This document shows, piece by piece, positions 24,492 through 33,750 of a stretch of DNA of 64,000 nucleotides (its first letter is position 1; each line of letters starts with the position of its first letter). The translations under genes were made by a program, and so were the position numbers. This DNA is from Candidatus Woesearchaeota archaeon. GTDB taxonomy: Archaea > Nanobdellota > Nanobdellia > Woesearchaeales > DSVV01. The stretch spans positions 1-64,000 of the forward strand of contig JACRPI010000043.1 in assembly GCA_016214075.1 (NCBI GenBank). Reading direction: 5' to 3'. The notes below the pieces were generated by a model. That model was given only the letters and a program-made list of their open reading frames with translations, was not told the DNA's origin and made no database searches.

Positions 24492-24893
24492 ATGAAAGGA
24501 CTTAAAGCAAAAATCACCCGTGCGCTTCCATTCTCCTCGAGATTGGATGTTGTGGATAACAGCGGAGCAAAGATTGTTCGTATTTACACAGTCTACAAGA
24601 TCAAAACAAAGAAAGGAAGACGAGCATCAGCAGGAGTAAGCGATCTCATCAACACAAACGTCATCAAAGGAAAGCCTGAGATGAAAAAGAAGAGTGTACT
24701 TGCTGTTGTTATCAGACAGAAAAAAGAATTCAGAAGACGCGATGGAACGCGAGTACAATTTGAAGACAACGCGGCAGTTGTTGTGAAAGATAATAAAGGA
24801 AACCCACAGGGAACATTGATCAAAGGACCTGTCGCGAAAGAAGTTTGTGAACGATGGCCTGCGATCGCGAAGATCGCGACAATTATAGTCTAA
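24492..24893 (+). CDS. rpl14: Ribosomal protein uL14
   Basis: 133 aa. DNSGAKIVRIYTV and the C-terminal segment GPVAKEVCERWPAIAKIA are diagnostic. Contacts the small subunit at bridge B8. GTGA motif upstream of the ATG. Confidence 0.97.
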   Translation: MKGLKAKITRALPFSSRLDVVDNSGAKIVRIYTVYKIKTKKGRRASAGVSDLINTNVIKGKPEMKKKSVLAVVIRQKKEFRRRDGTRVQFEDNAAVVVKDNKGNPQGTLIKGPVAKEVCERWPAIAKIATIIV

Positions 24894-24932
24894 AATAATG
24901 AAATAAAAGGAAAAACAAAAAGGACGAAAAAA

Positions 24933-25355
24933 ATGAAACAAGAATGGTCAGCACAGTGGAAGGCAAGTGTACAGCCACGAAAACAAAGAAAGTACCGTGT
25001 TAACGCGCCGCTCCACATGAAAAGAACATTTATGCACGCGCATCTTGCGAAAGATTTGCGTAAAAAGTACGCAAGACGACAAATTTCCTTGCGAAAAGAC
25101 GACAAAGTAAAAATCATGAATGGCGACTTCAAAGGAAAAGAAGGAAAAGTCAGCGAAATTGACATGAAATCAGGTCGTGTATTTGTCGAAGGAATTGACC
25201 GAGTGAAAAAAGACGGATCAAAAGCGCGAATCCCATTACAAGTATCAAATCTCATGATTACTGCTCTTGGAAAAGAAGACAAGAGAATCAAAAAACAAGA
25301 AGCAAAGAAAGCAGAAAAGAAAACTGAAGAAAAATCAAAAGCAAAAAAACAATAA
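24933..25355 (+). CDS. rpl24: Ribosomal protein uL24
   Basis: 140 aa. Archaeal N-terminal PLHMKRTFMHAHLAKDLR, KOW motif DKVKIMNGDFKGKEGKVSEI, then a ~25-residue Lys/Glu-rich tail beyond the normal end. Early assembly protein near the tunnel exit. Confidence 0.96.
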   Translation: MKQEWSAQWKASVQPRKQRKYRVNAPLHMKRTFMHAHLAKDLRKKYARRQISLRKDDKVKIMNGDFKGKEGKVSEIDMKSGRVFVEGIDRVKKDGSKARIPLQVSNLMITALGKEDKRIKKQEAKKAEKKTEEKSKAKKQ

Positions 25356-25373
25356 GCTCACTGAGGGAATAGC

Positions 25374-26072
25374 ATGAAACGACATTTAAAACGATTGGCA
25401 GCACCTGCAAAATGGAATATCGAACGAAGAAGTACAAAGTTCGTTGCGCGCCCAATGCCAAGCGGCCATAGTTTAGACATGTGCCTTCCATTAAACATTT
25501 TCATGAAAGAAATCGCAGGATACGCAAAGACAACAAAAGAAGTCAAAACAATCTTGCAGAATAAAAATGTCCTCATCAATGGACGAAGAAGAAAAGATCA
25601 TAGAGCAGCAGCAGGTTTCCTTGATATTATAGAAATGGATAGCATGGAACACGTCCGTGTTATTTTAGACGCGCGAGGAAAAATAAGCTATGTCAAAGTT
25701 CCAGCAAAAGAAGCGAATCTCAAAGTAAGCAAAATTATTGGAAAGAGCGCGGTAAAAGGAAACAAATTACAGATCAACATGAACGACGGGTACAATTTCC
25801 TCCTTACAGGAAAAGAAAAATACCATGTTGGAGACTCACTTGTTATTGATGTAAAAACAGGAAAAATTGTTGAGCATCTTCCGTTTGACAAACACATGAC
25901 AGTATTGCTTGTCGAAGGAAAACAGATCGGTCACACAGGAAAGATCACTGATGTTGACAAAGAAACAGTTACTATCAAATTGCAGAATGGTGCAGAATAC
26001 AAAACAAAGAAAAGCTGTGCGTTTGTTGTAGGAAAAGAACATCCTGCAGTCACCGTGCAAAAACAGGAATAA
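25374..26072 (+). CDS. rps4e: Ribosomal protein eS4
   Basis: 232 aa. S4 RNA-binding domain (VLINGRRRKDHRAAAGFLD), central domain, and KOW motif near the end (IGHTGKITDV). Archaea/eukaryote-specific. GAGGGAAT site upstream. Confidence 0.96.
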   Translation: MKRHLKRLAAPAKWNIERRSTKFVARPMPSGHSLDMCLPLNIFMKEIAGYAKTTKEVKTILQNKNVLINGRRRKDHRAAAGFLDIIEMDSMEHVRVILDARGKISYVKVPAKEANLKVSKIIGKSAVKGNKLQINMNDGYNFLLTGKEKYHVGDSLVIDVKTGKIVEHLPFDKHMTVLLVEGKQIGHTGKITDVDKETVTIKLQNGAEYKTKKSCAFVVGKEHPAVTVQKQE

Positions 26073-26090
26073 AAAGAATAGGGTAAGACC

Positions 26091-26609
26091 ATGAATATCA
26101 TGAAAACAATCAAAATTGAAAAAATGACTTTGAATGTCGGTGCAGGAAAAGATCCAAAGAAATTAGAAAAAGGAGTCCTCTTGCTCAAGCATATCACAGG
26201 CATTGATCCAGTCAAAACAGTTACAGAGAAAAGAATCCCAACATGGGGATTGCGTCCTGGATTACCTATTGGATGTAAAATCACCATCCGAGACAAAGAA
26301 CTTATTCAAAAATTATTACCTGGCTTTTTGAAAGCAAAGGGAAGTAATTTAATGGAATCACAGTTTGACGAAAACGGAAACGTTGCGTTTGGTATTCACG
26401 AATACATTGACATCCCTGGAATCCAGTACAGTCCTGAAGTAGGAATTATGGGTTTCCAAGTATGCATCACGCTAACACGTCCTGGCTTTAGAGTGAAAAC
26501 ACGAAAGATCCAGAAACGAAAAATCAAAAAGAGCCACAAAATTTCCAAACCGGAAGCAATGGAATTCATGAAAAAAGAATTCAACGTTGGCACAAAAACA
26601 GCGGAATAA
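26091..26609 (+). CDS. rpl5: Ribosomal protein uL5
   Basis: 172 aa. 5S rRNA binder; IEKMTLNVGAGKDPKKLEKG at the start, FGIHEYIDIPGIQY near the end. The first ATG (26091) is used; a second in-frame ATG lies 9 bp later. GGGTAAG precedes the first. Confidence 0.96.
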   Translation: MNIMKTIKIEKMTLNVGAGKDPKKLEKGVLLLKHITGIDPVKTVTEKRIPTWGLRPGLPIGCKITIRDKELIQKLLPGFLKAKGSNLMESQFDENGNVAFGIHEYIDIPGIQYSPEVGIMGFQVCITLTRPGFRVKTRKIQKRKIKKSHKISKPEAMEFMKKEFNVGTKTAE

Positions 26610-26628
26610 AAAGGAATGAGGGACGCAC

Positions 26629-26859
26629 ATGACATATAGCAGTTTCAAAAAAGCATTCAAACAACTCAAAGCAAAACCAAACAGACTCTTGAAATTCATT
26701 AAACATAATGCTCCTAAAGAAAGAAAAACTGGACAAGAGCGATTGCGATGCAGACGCTGCTTGCGAACAGGAGCGCATATCAGCAAGTATGGCTTGAATC
26801 TGTGCAGACACTGCTTTAGAGACATTGCACCAAAAATAGGATTCAAAAAATTCCACTAA
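26629..26859 (+). CDS. rps14: Ribosomal protein uS14, zinc-binding type
   Basis: 76 aa. Four-Cys zinc ribbon CRRC...CRHC followed by FRDIAPKIGFKKF. About 20 residues longer at the N-terminus than the ~55-aa archaeal norm (SSFKKAFKQLKAKPNRL). Confidence 0.95.
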   Translation: MTYSSFKKAFKQLKAKPNRLLKFIKHNAPKERKTGQERLRCRRCLRTGAHISKYGLNLCRHCFRDIAPKIGFKKFH

Positions 26860-26895
26860 AAAAAAGAAGCAAAAAGCAAGACAGAGGAGAAAAAA

Positions 26896-27288
26896 ATGAC
26901 ATTAAATGATCCATTGGCAAACGTGTTTTCCAACATCATGAATTGTGAAAAGATCGGAAAAGGCGAAGTAACAATCAAGCCAGCGTCAAAATTAATAAAA
27001 CAAATGTTAACCTTGTTGCAGGACAAACGCTATGTTGGCGCGACAGAAGAAATCAAAGACGGAAAAGGAAACATGCTCAATATCAAATTGCTTGGTGCAA
27101 TCAACAACTGTGGGGTTATTAAACCACGATACGCAGTTCAATTGGACAATTACACAAAATATGAAAAGCGATATTTGCCTGCGAAAGGATTTGGAATCCT
27201 TATTGTCTCCACGACAAAAGGAATCATGGATCATGAAAGCGCAAAAGAACAGAAGCTCGGGGGAAGATTAGTGGCATACTGCTACTAA
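26896..27288 (+). CDS. rps8: Ribosomal protein uS8
   Basis: 130 aa, full length. NDPLANVFSNIMNCEKIGKG at the start and the C-terminal rRNA-binding segment GILIVSTTKGIMDHESA are diagnostic. GAGGAG site upstream. Central-domain small-subunit assembly protein. Confidence 0.97.
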   Translation: MTLNDPLANVFSNIMNCEKIGKGEVTIKPASKLIKQMLTLLQDKRYVGATEEIKDGKGNMLNIKLLGAINNCGVIKPRYAVQLDNYTKYEKRYLPAKGFGILIVSTTKGIMDHESAKEQKLGGRLVAYCY

Positions 27289-27299
27289 TTATCAATAAC

Positions 27300-27851
27300 A
27301 TGAAAGCACTCAATTATGTTGAAGAAATGGAAATTCCAGCAGGAACGAACGCAAAGTTCGAGGGAAGTATCCTTGTTATTTCAAAAGGAAAAGCAATGAT
27401 CAAGCGCGAATTTCACGATCCTCGATTACAATTAAAAGTAGAAGGAAATAAAATAGTGCTTGAAGCGCCAAGAGTAACACGAAAAGAAAAAATGCAGATT
27501 GGAACATTTATTGCGCACATCAAAAATATGCTCAAGGGAGTTAATGAACCGTATGTGTACAAACTTCGCATCTGTTCAGGTCACTTCCCGATGAATATTG
27601 CAGTAACAGGAAAGGCAATTACAGTAAAAAATTTCGTTGGAGAAAAAATCCCACGAGTCTTGACATTCAAAGAAGGCGTTGAAGTAAAGATAGAAGGGCA
27701 GGATATTATTGTTTCAAGCCCTGACAAAGAGCTTGCGGGAATGACTGCTGGCGCGATTGAATTAATTTGCAGAAGACCTGGATTTGATCCGCGAATCTTC
27801 CAGCAAGGAATTTACATTATTGAAAAGTGCGGAAAAATAATGGGCGCGTAA
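27300..27851 (+). CDS. rpl6: Ribosomal protein uL6
   Basis: 183 aa. Two repeated alpha/beta domains; IAHIKNMLKGVNEPYVYKL at the junction and the C-terminal ICRRPGFDPRIFQQGIY close to the GTPase-associated centre. 11-bp gap after uS8. Confidence 0.97.
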   Translation: MKALNYVEEMEIPAGTNAKFEGSILVISKGKAMIKREFHDPRLQLKVEGNKIVLEAPRVTRKEKMQIGTFIAHIKNMLKGVNEPYVYKLRICSGHFPMNIAVTGKAITVKNFVGEKIPRVLTFKEGVEVKIEGQDIIVSSPDKELAGMTAGAIELICRRPGFDPRIFQQGIYIIEKCGKIMGA

Positions 27852-27874
27852 AAAGCGCATAACGAGAAACAAAA

Positions 27875-28462
27875 ATGGCAGACATCAAAAAATTATTGGC
27901 AATCAAGAAGATGAAGAAAGTGCAGAAGCCTGCATTTTTAAGAAGAAACTTCAAGAAAAACAAGCGAGCGCGAGTCACAGGAGAATGGCGTGCACCAAAA
28001 GGATTGCACAACAAACTTCGAAGAAGACGCCGTGGCATTGGACAATGGGTTATGCCTGGGTACAGAATGCCAGTCGCGGTTCGTGGCATGACAAGAGAAG
28101 GATTACTCCCTACAGTTGTTGAAAATCTTGAACAAATGAAAGCGCTTGACGCAGCAAAACAAATTGCGATTATCAAAGCAAGCGCTGGGAAGAAAAGCAG
28201 AATAGAAATGGTCAAAGAAGCAGTAAAGAAAAAAGCGCACATTCAAAATATCAAAGACGCTGCAGCATATCTGAAACAAATTGAAGAAGAAATGACGCAG
28301 AGAAAAAAAGCAAAGAAAGAACACAAGAAAGTCGAAACAAAACCTGCTGAGAAAAAAACAGAAAAGAAAGAAGAAAAAGCAGAGAAAAAAGAAGAAGCGG
28401 TAAAAGAACAAAAAGAGCAGGAAAAAAAGGAACAAGAAAAAGTCCTAACAAAAAGAGAATAA
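27875..28462 (+). CDS. rpl32e: Ribosomal protein eL32 with long charged tail
   Basis: 195 aa. The conserved part is residues 1-125 (FLRRNFKKNKRARVTGEWRAPKG, then PGYRMPVAVRGMTREGLLP). About 60 further residues are almost only Lys, Glu, Ala and Gln; typical archaeal eL32 ends well before this. Confidence 0.93.
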   Translation: MADIKKLLAIKKMKKVQKPAFLRRNFKKNKRARVTGEWRAPKGLHNKLRRRRRGIGQWVMPGYRMPVAVRGMTREGLLPTVVENLEQMKALDAAKQIAIIKASAGKKSRIEMVKEAVKKKAHIQNIKDAAAYLKQIEEEMTQRKKAKKEHKKVETKPAEKKTEKKEEKAEKKEEAVKEQKEQEKKEQEKVLTKRE

Positions 28463-28501
28463 ACCAATAAGATAATAAACAACCTATGAACGCGTGATAC
28501 T

Positions 28502-28960
28502 ATGGAACTCAAAGTACAAAAACGATTGGCAGCGAATGTGTTGGGATGCTCACCAAAACGAGTCTCATTCAATCCTGAACAGCTTGCGGAAATAAAAGAA
28601 GGAATTACAAAAGGAGATATCCGATCATTAGTCAAACAAGGCGTTATTAGTGCAGTCCAGAAAAAAGGAATTTCACGAGGACGCGCAAAAGAACGTCAGA
28701 AACAGAGAGAAAAAGGACGCCAGCGTGGCCATGGTTCCCGAAAAGGAAGCAAGAACGCTCGACTTTCCTTGAAAAGACAATGGATAAACAGAGTTCGCTT
28801 GCAGCGTGACTTCCTCAAATCATTGCGAGACAAACAAATTATTGGAACAACAATGTATCACACTCTATATATGAAAGCGAAAGGTGGATTTTTCAGAAGC
28901 CTTCGCCACTTGAAATTATATATGACAGAAAACAAATTGTTCGAGAAACAAGCAAAATAG
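28502..28960 (+). CDS. rpl19e: Ribosomal protein eL19
   Basis: 152 aa, normal length. Begins LKVQKRLAANVLGCSPKRVSF; the glycine-rich loop RGHGSRKGSKNAR and the Trp-Ile-Arg helix region are present. Ends TAG. No Lys/Glu tail on this one. Confidence 0.96.
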   Translation: MELKVQKRLAANVLGCSPKRVSFNPEQLAEIKEGITKGDIRSLVKQGVISAVQKKGISRGRAKERQKQREKGRQRGHGSRKGSKNARLSLKRQWINRVRLQRDFLKSLRDKQIIGTTMYHTLYMKAKGGFFRSLRHLKLYMTENKLFEKQAK

Positions 28961-28986
28961 AAAAGCAAAAATAAAGCGTGAAAAAT

Positions 28987-29508
28987 ATGTCAACAACAAC
29001 AAGAACCATTCCTTACAGACGAAGAAGAGAAGATAAGACGAACTACAAGAAGCGCATTAAGCTCTTAATTGGAGAAAAACCTCGTCTTGTCATTCGAAAA
29101 TCGTTGAAGAACATGGTTATTCAATTAGTTTCATTTGATGCGAAGGGAGACAAAGTAATTACCTCTGCAAACACAAAAGAACTCAAAAAATACAACTGGA
29201 CATTCACAGGCGGAAATCTTCCAAGCGCGTATTTGATTGGATTGCTTGTAGGAAAGAAAGCAGTGCAACAGAAACACGAAGAAGCAATTGTTGATTTAGG
29301 ATTACAAAGTCCAATTAAAGGATCACGATTATATGCTGCGTTGAAAGGCGCGGTTGACGCAGGAATGAGTATTCCGCATGACAAAGAAACATTCCCGAGC
29401 GATGGTCGAATTAAGGGAGAACACATCGCGAAGCATGAAAAAGAAGCGAAATTTAAAGAGATGACAAAGGCATTCGAAGAGTGCAAGCAAAAAATTATGA
29501 AAGGATGA
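28987..29508 (+). CDS. rpl18: Ribosomal protein uL18
   Basis: 173 aa. 5S rRNA-binding protein: YRRRREDKTNYKKRIKLL, PRLVIRKSLKNMVIQLV, and NLPSAYLIGLLVGKKA. The earlier in-frame GTG at 28978 belongs to the GTGA ribosome-binding motif; the ATG at 28987 is the start. Confidence 0.95.
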   Translation: MSTTTRTIPYRRRREDKTNYKKRIKLLIGEKPRLVIRKSLKNMVIQLVSFDAKGDKVITSANTKELKKYNWTFTGGNLPSAYLIGLLVGKKAVQQKHEEAIVDLGLQSPIKGSRLYAALKGAVDAGMSIPHDKETFPSDGRIKGEHIAKHEKEAKFKEMTKAFEECKQKIMKG

Positions 29509-29510
29509 TT

Positions 29511-30401
29511 ATGATGGCAAGAAAAGCAAAAAAAGAAGAGACACAAGCACCGGAAACAAAAGAAGAAGCTGCTTCAGTTCCAGAAGTTATTATCAAAGAA
29601 AAAACACCAAGTACTGGTGTTGAACAAGAAAACATTGTCACAGAAAAGGATATCAAAGAAGTAGAAAAAGAAAGAAAGCCACTGCAAAAATCAAATACAG
29701 AAGCGTGGGTTCCAAAAACAGAAATTGGAAAGAAAGTAAAAACAGGAGAAATAACAAATATTGATGAGATCCTTGATGCAGGGAAAAAAATACTTGAATT
29801 TCAAATGGTTGATGTGCTTTTCCCAGCATTAGAGAGTGATCTTTTAATGATTGGACAATCAAAAGGAAAGTTCGGTGGCGGGAAGCGACGAGCATTCCGA
29901 CAAACACAGAAAAAGACAAAAGAAGGGAACAAACCAAAATTCACCACCTGCGCGGTCATTGGAAACAGAGACGGATATGTAGGTATGGGGTATGGAAAAG
30001 CAAAAGAAACAGTTCCTGCTCGTGAAAAAGCGTTTAAAAATGCAAAATTAAATTTATTCAAAATTAGACGAGGATGTGGATCATGGGAGTGCAACTGTAA
30101 AACCTCGCACTCTGTTCCATACAGAGTAACTGCAAAGTGCGGATCTGTTGAAGTAACGCTTATCCCTGCGCCAAAAGGTACTGGTCTTGCGATTGAAAAA
30201 GAATGCGCGAAAATATTGCAGCTTGCGGGAATCAAGGATGTCTGGTCTAAAATCCTTGGTCAGACAAATACAAAAATAAACACAATTAAAGCGTGTGAAA
30301 TGGCATTAAAGAATTTGATGACGACAAGAATCGATTATGACACAAAACAAAAATTAAGTTTCACTGACGGAAAAACCGCGCGTGAAGCACCAAGTGAATA
30401 A
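29511..30401 (+). CDS. rps5: Ribosomal protein uS5 with N-terminal extension
   Basis: 296 aa, about 80 more than usual. The extra part is a charged N-terminal tail (Lys, Glu, Ala, Pro). The core has the double-stranded RNA-binding fold FTTCAVIGNRDGYVGMGYGK and the C-terminal domain with the Cys pair in SWECNCKTSHS. Two adjacent ATGs (29511, 29514) follow GGATGA at the end of uL18; either may be used. Confidence 0.94.
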   Translation: MMARKAKKEETQAPETKEEAASVPEVIIKEKTPSTGVEQENIVTEKDIKEVEKERKPLQKSNTEAWVPKTEIGKKVKTGEITNIDEILDAGKKILEFQMVDVLFPALESDLLMIGQSKGKFGGGKRRAFRQTQKKTKEGNKPKFTTCAVIGNRDGYVGMGYGKAKETVPAREKAFKNAKLNLFKIRRGCGSWECNCKTSHSVPYRVTAKCGSVEVTLIPAPKGTGLAIEKECAKILQLAGIKDVWSKILGQTNTKINTIKACEMALKNLMTTRIDYDTKQKLSFTDGKTAREAPSE

Positions 30402-30403
30402 AC

Positions 30404-30892
30404 ATGGCTGAAACAAAAAAAGCTCCAAAAGCAGAGAAAAAAGCTGCACCACAATCCAATGAAGGAAAGATTGTCGTCGTTCGTGTTCGCGGACGAATCC
30501 GATTACTCACAAAAATCAAAGATACATTAGATATGATAAGATTGTACAAGAAAAATTACTGTGTCCTTTTAGAAAATACTCCTGCTAACAAAGGAATGGT
30601 ACAAAAAGCAAAAGATTTTGTCACTTGGGGTATTGCTGAGGACAAGCTTGTCGAAGAACTCTTTGAGAAAAGAGGAAGACTTTACAATGGTCCATTAACA
30701 GACAGCAAAAAGAAAATTGAGTATAAAGGACGATATGTTGAGTATAATGGAAAAAAATATAGCAAATTTTTCGCGTTAAATCCACCACGTGGAGGATTCG
30801 GAAGAAAAGGAATCAAACGAACCTTCGCAGCGTCTGGTGCAGTAGGAGACAGAGGAAAAGAAATTAATGACTTTGTCCGAAAAATGATATAG
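30404..30892 (+). CDS. rpl30: Ribosomal protein uL30
   Basis: 162 aa, archaeal long form. Core IVVVRVRGRIRLLTKIKDTL and NPPRGGFGRKGIKR. The first ~24 residues are an Ala/Lys-rich tail not present in most homologues. Starts 2 bp after the uS5 stop. Confidence 0.95.
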   Translation: MAETKKAPKAEKKAAPQSNEGKIVVVRVRGRIRLLTKIKDTLDMIRLYKKNYCVLLENTPANKGMVQKAKDFVTWGIAEDKLVEELFEKRGRLYNGPLTDSKKKIEYKGRYVEYNGKKYSKFFALNPPRGGFGRKGIKRTFAASGAVGDRGKEINDFVRKMI

Positions 30893-30926
30893 AAAAATAA
30901 AAAAATGAAATTCAAAGGTTGAAAAT

Positions 30927-31394
30927 ATGGTAAAACGAAAAAAGAACAGCAGACAACGCGGATCCAAAACCCATAGCTGGGGCGCAATGAAGAAGCACAG
31001 AGGCGCAGGAAATAGAGGAGGACGCGGAAATGCAGGAACAGGAAAGAGATCTGACTGTAAAAAACCGTCTGTCTGGGCTATCCCTAATTTTTATGGAAAG
31101 AATGGATTCACTCCTATTGCACGAAAAGAAGTCTGTGCATGCAACATAGAATCACTAGAACGAAATCACCACAAACTACTTAAAGAAGGAATAATCAAAG
31201 ACGAGAAAGGAGTATATACTGTTGATTTGCAGCAGCTTGGAATAGACAAGCTTTTAAGTAAAGGACAACCAACAAAAAAATGGAGCATTACTGCAAAATA
31301 TGCGTCAGCAAATGCAGTAGAGAAAATTAAAGAAAAAGGCGGAAATGTTGTCTGCACTGAAAGTGGTTCAGAAGCTGCGGAAGAGAGTCAATAA
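30927..31394 (+). CDS. rpl15: Ribosomal protein uL15
   Basis: 155 aa. Glycine/arginine-rich N-terminus SRQRGSKTHSWGAMKKHRGA and the globular C-terminal domain are present. Last ribosomal gene before secY, 46 bp away, the usual order. Confidence 0.96.
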   Translation: MVKRKKNSRQRGSKTHSWGAMKKHRGAGNRGGRGNAGTGKRSDCKKPSVWAIPNFYGKNGFTPIARKEVCACNIESLERNHHKLLKEGIIKDEKGVYTVDLQQLGIDKLLSKGQPTKKWSITAKYASANAVEKIKEKGGNVVCTESGSEAAEESQ

Positions 31395-31439
31395 GTGTAT
31401 TCTCAAAATGTGTGCATCTGCACAAAAAGAGGATAATCA

Positions 31440-32909
31440 ATGGCGCTAAAAGATATTCTTTTGAATTTGCCTGAAGTAGCAGGTCCAACACAAAAAAAAT
31501 TAGGGTTTCAGGAAAAACTCAAGTGGACATTATTAATTCTGGTTTTATTTTTCATTATGGGAATTATCCCTTTATTTGGTCTCGGCGATAACGCGCTTGC
31601 GCAGTTTGAATATTTATCAATTATCTTAGGTGCGGAATTTGGCTCAATTATTTCATTAGGGATTGGCCCACTGGTCACGGCATCCATCGTGTTGCAATTA
31701 TTGAATGGAGCGGGAATATTTTCCTTTGACACAAAAACACCAGACGGAAAAAAGATGTTCCAGGGAACACAAAAAGTAGTAGCAATATTCTTTATTATCT
31801 TTGAAGCGTTTATTTATGTTGCAATGGGAGGATTATCTCCGGGAGTTTATTTTAACACAGTCACCCAACAGTTTACTGCGCAGGGAATTGCTGGAACAAC
31901 AATCGCGCTTTCTTCCGCAATGATTCTCACATTAAAATTACTTTTAATTCTTCAGCTCAGTCTTGGAGGCTTAATGATTATGTTTATGGACGAAATCATC
32001 AGCAAATGGGGATTTGGTTCCGGAATCAGTTTGTTTATCGTTGCTGGAGTTTCAAAATCATTAATGGTTCGAGCATTTAGCTGGAGTACAGGAGTTGCTG
32101 CAGGAGAATCACAATATGCGTCTGGAAAAGTGTTACAATTTTTTCAAGCATTATATAGTGGCGATCCGCAAACCGCAATGAGTGCAGCAGGAATAATTGC
32201 AACAACAGTTATTGTTTTCGCAATGGCTGTTTATTTACAGGGAATGAAAATTGAAATCCCGCTTTCTTTTGGAAGAATCAGAGGCCATGGAATTCGTTGG
32301 CCATTAAGCTTTGCGTACGCAAGCAACATTCCAGTTATCTTAATCAGCGCACTGCTCGCAAATCTACAACTCTGGGCTCGATTATTGCAAAACTGGGGAT
32401 ATCCACTTCTTGGACAAATGAGTCCGTCTGGCGCGCCACTTTCGGGGATTGTCGCATGGGTTGCAATACCAGGAGGAGCAAATGGGCTTGTCGGATTAAT
32501 TCTCAGCCAGAAAACACTTTTCATTGGATGGCAAGTATATCTTCAGGCTTTAGTTTACATGACAATCATTATTGTTGGCTGTATTGTATTTTCCTATTTC
32601 TGGGTACAAACAGCGGGAATGGACGCGAAGAGTCAAGCAAAAAACATGATCAGTTCTGGTTTACAGATTCCTGGATTTAGAAAAGACGAACGCATTTTAG
32701 AGCGATTATTGGAAAGATATATTACTCCCCTCACTATTATGGGTGGCGCGGCAATCGGACTTTTAGCGTCAGTTGCGGACGTTCTCGGTGCATTAACGCA
32801 AGGAACATCACTTTTGCTGAGCGTCATGATTGTCTATAAGTTGTATGAAGAAATCGCGAAAGAGCATATGATGGACATGCATCCAGCATTAAGAAAAATG
32901 ATGGAGTAA
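31440..32909 (+). CDS. secY: Preprotein translocase subunit SecY (Sec61 alpha)
   Basis: 489 aa, about ten membrane helices. Plug-region start, the helix-2 segment and the C-terminal cytosolic loops (SFGRIRGHGIRWPLSF, and AKNMISSGLQIPGFRKDERI before helix 9) are intact. Forms the channel through which the many lipoproteins of this window leave the cytoplasm. GAGGAT site upstream. SecE and SecG are not in the window. Confidence 0.97.
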   Translation: MALKDILLNLPEVAGPTQKKLGFQEKLKWTLLILVLFFIMGIIPLFGLGDNALAQFEYLSIILGAEFGSIISLGIGPLVTASIVLQLLNGAGIFSFDTKTPDGKKMFQGTQKVVAIFFIIFEAFIYVAMGGLSPGVYFNTVTQQFTAQGIAGTTIALSSAMILTLKLLLILQLSLGGLMIMFMDEIISKWGFGSGISLFIVAGVSKSLMVRAFSWSTGVAAGESQYASGKVLQFFQALYSGDPQTAMSAAGIIATTVIVFAMAVYLQGMKIEIPLSFGRIRGHGIRWPLSFAYASNIPVILISALLANLQLWARLLQNWGYPLLGQMSPSGAPLSGIVAWVAIPGGANGLVGLILSQKTLFIGWQVYLQALVYMTIIIVGCIVFSYFWVQTAGMDAKSQAKNMISSGLQIPGFRKDERILERLLERYITPLTIMGGAAIGLLASVADVLGALTQGTSLLLSVMIVYKLYEEIAKEHMMDMHPALRKMME

Positions 32910-32915
32910 GGACAG

Positions 32916-33683
32916 ATGGTTTTTGAGACAATTCTTCAATTAAACTCAACGCTTCTTGTGGTTGGTGTCGGAATTATTTTTTCTGTGATTATGGTCTTGC
33001 TCACGAAATACACAACAGATCAAGATCTTCTCAAGCGTCTTCGCGATGAAATGAAAGAGTTACAAGCAGAAATAAAAATGCTCAAAGATAATCCAAGTAA
33101 AGCAGGAGAAGTCAACAAACGCATGATGGACGCGCAAATGAAGATGATGATGCAATCCATGAAACCAATGCTTTTTAGCATGATTCCCGCATTCTTAATT
33201 TTGGGCTGGTTTAACGCGCATATTGCGTATATGCCTTTAGTAATCGAAGAAGAATTCAGCGTTGAATTAAATTTTTATGATGGCATTAGCGGAACAATAG
33301 AACCAATGACCCCAGAAGGAATCACGCTCATGAATGGAGAAGCATATACCATCAAAGATAACAAAGTACGGCTGGTTTATAAAGGGAATACGCCTGGTGA
33401 ATATATGCTTCAATATACACTCAAGAATGACGCGGGAGAAGACCTGAAAACATGGGAACAACAAGTAATTATTACTGCGTCAGAAAATGAAAAAGAATAT
33501 ACAGGTCCGGCAGTAAAGATAAAAGATGACGCGATGCTCGAAACAATTGCGATAAGCAACAGTAAATTTACTCCATTAGGAAGTGTGAGTATTTTTGGCT
33601 GGCATCCTGGATGGTTAGCATTATACATTATCACATCTTTAATCTGCAGTCTTGGATTGCGGAAATGGCTCAACGTCTATTAG
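32916..33683 (+). CDS. DUF106 (EMC3/TMCO1-like, Oxa1-superfamily) membrane protein with external domain
   Basis: 255 aa. TM1 about 12-30, a cytosolic coiled coil (LKRLRDEMKELQAEIKML), a Met-rich amphipathic run, TM2 about 85-104, and TM3 about 228-247. Such proteins are insertase-like and in archaea commonly sit beside secY, as here (6 bp). Between TM2 and TM3, where the family normally has a short loop, there is a ~120-residue beta-rich domain predicted to face outward. Likely helps insert or fold membrane proteins; the role of the external domain is unknown. Confidence 0.85.
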   Translation: MVFETILQLNSTLLVVGVGIIFSVIMVLLTKYTTDQDLLKRLRDEMKELQAEIKMLKDNPSKAGEVNKRMMDAQMKMMMQSMKPMLFSMIPAFLILGWFNAHIAYMPLVIEEEFSVELNFYDGISGTIEPMTPEGITLMNGEAYTIKDNKVRLVYKGNTPGEYMLQYTLKNDAGEDLKTWEQQVIITASENEKEYTGPAVKIKDDAMLETIAISNSKFTPLGSVSIFGWHPGWLALYIITSLICSLGLRKWLNVY

Positions 33684-33687
33684 AGTA

Positions 33688-33700
33688 ACATTTATAAATC
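33688..33700 (+). promoter_or_regulatory. TATA box for the eL34 unit
   Basis: ACATTTATAAATC right after the DUF106 stop. It sets a start near 33721 and a ~30-nt leader containing GAGGG before the eL34 ATG, so a new transcription unit begins here. Confidence 0.6.
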
Positions 33701-33750
33701 ACCCGTTTATCCAATATAATAGTAAATAACAAATCATAGAGGGAAAAACA

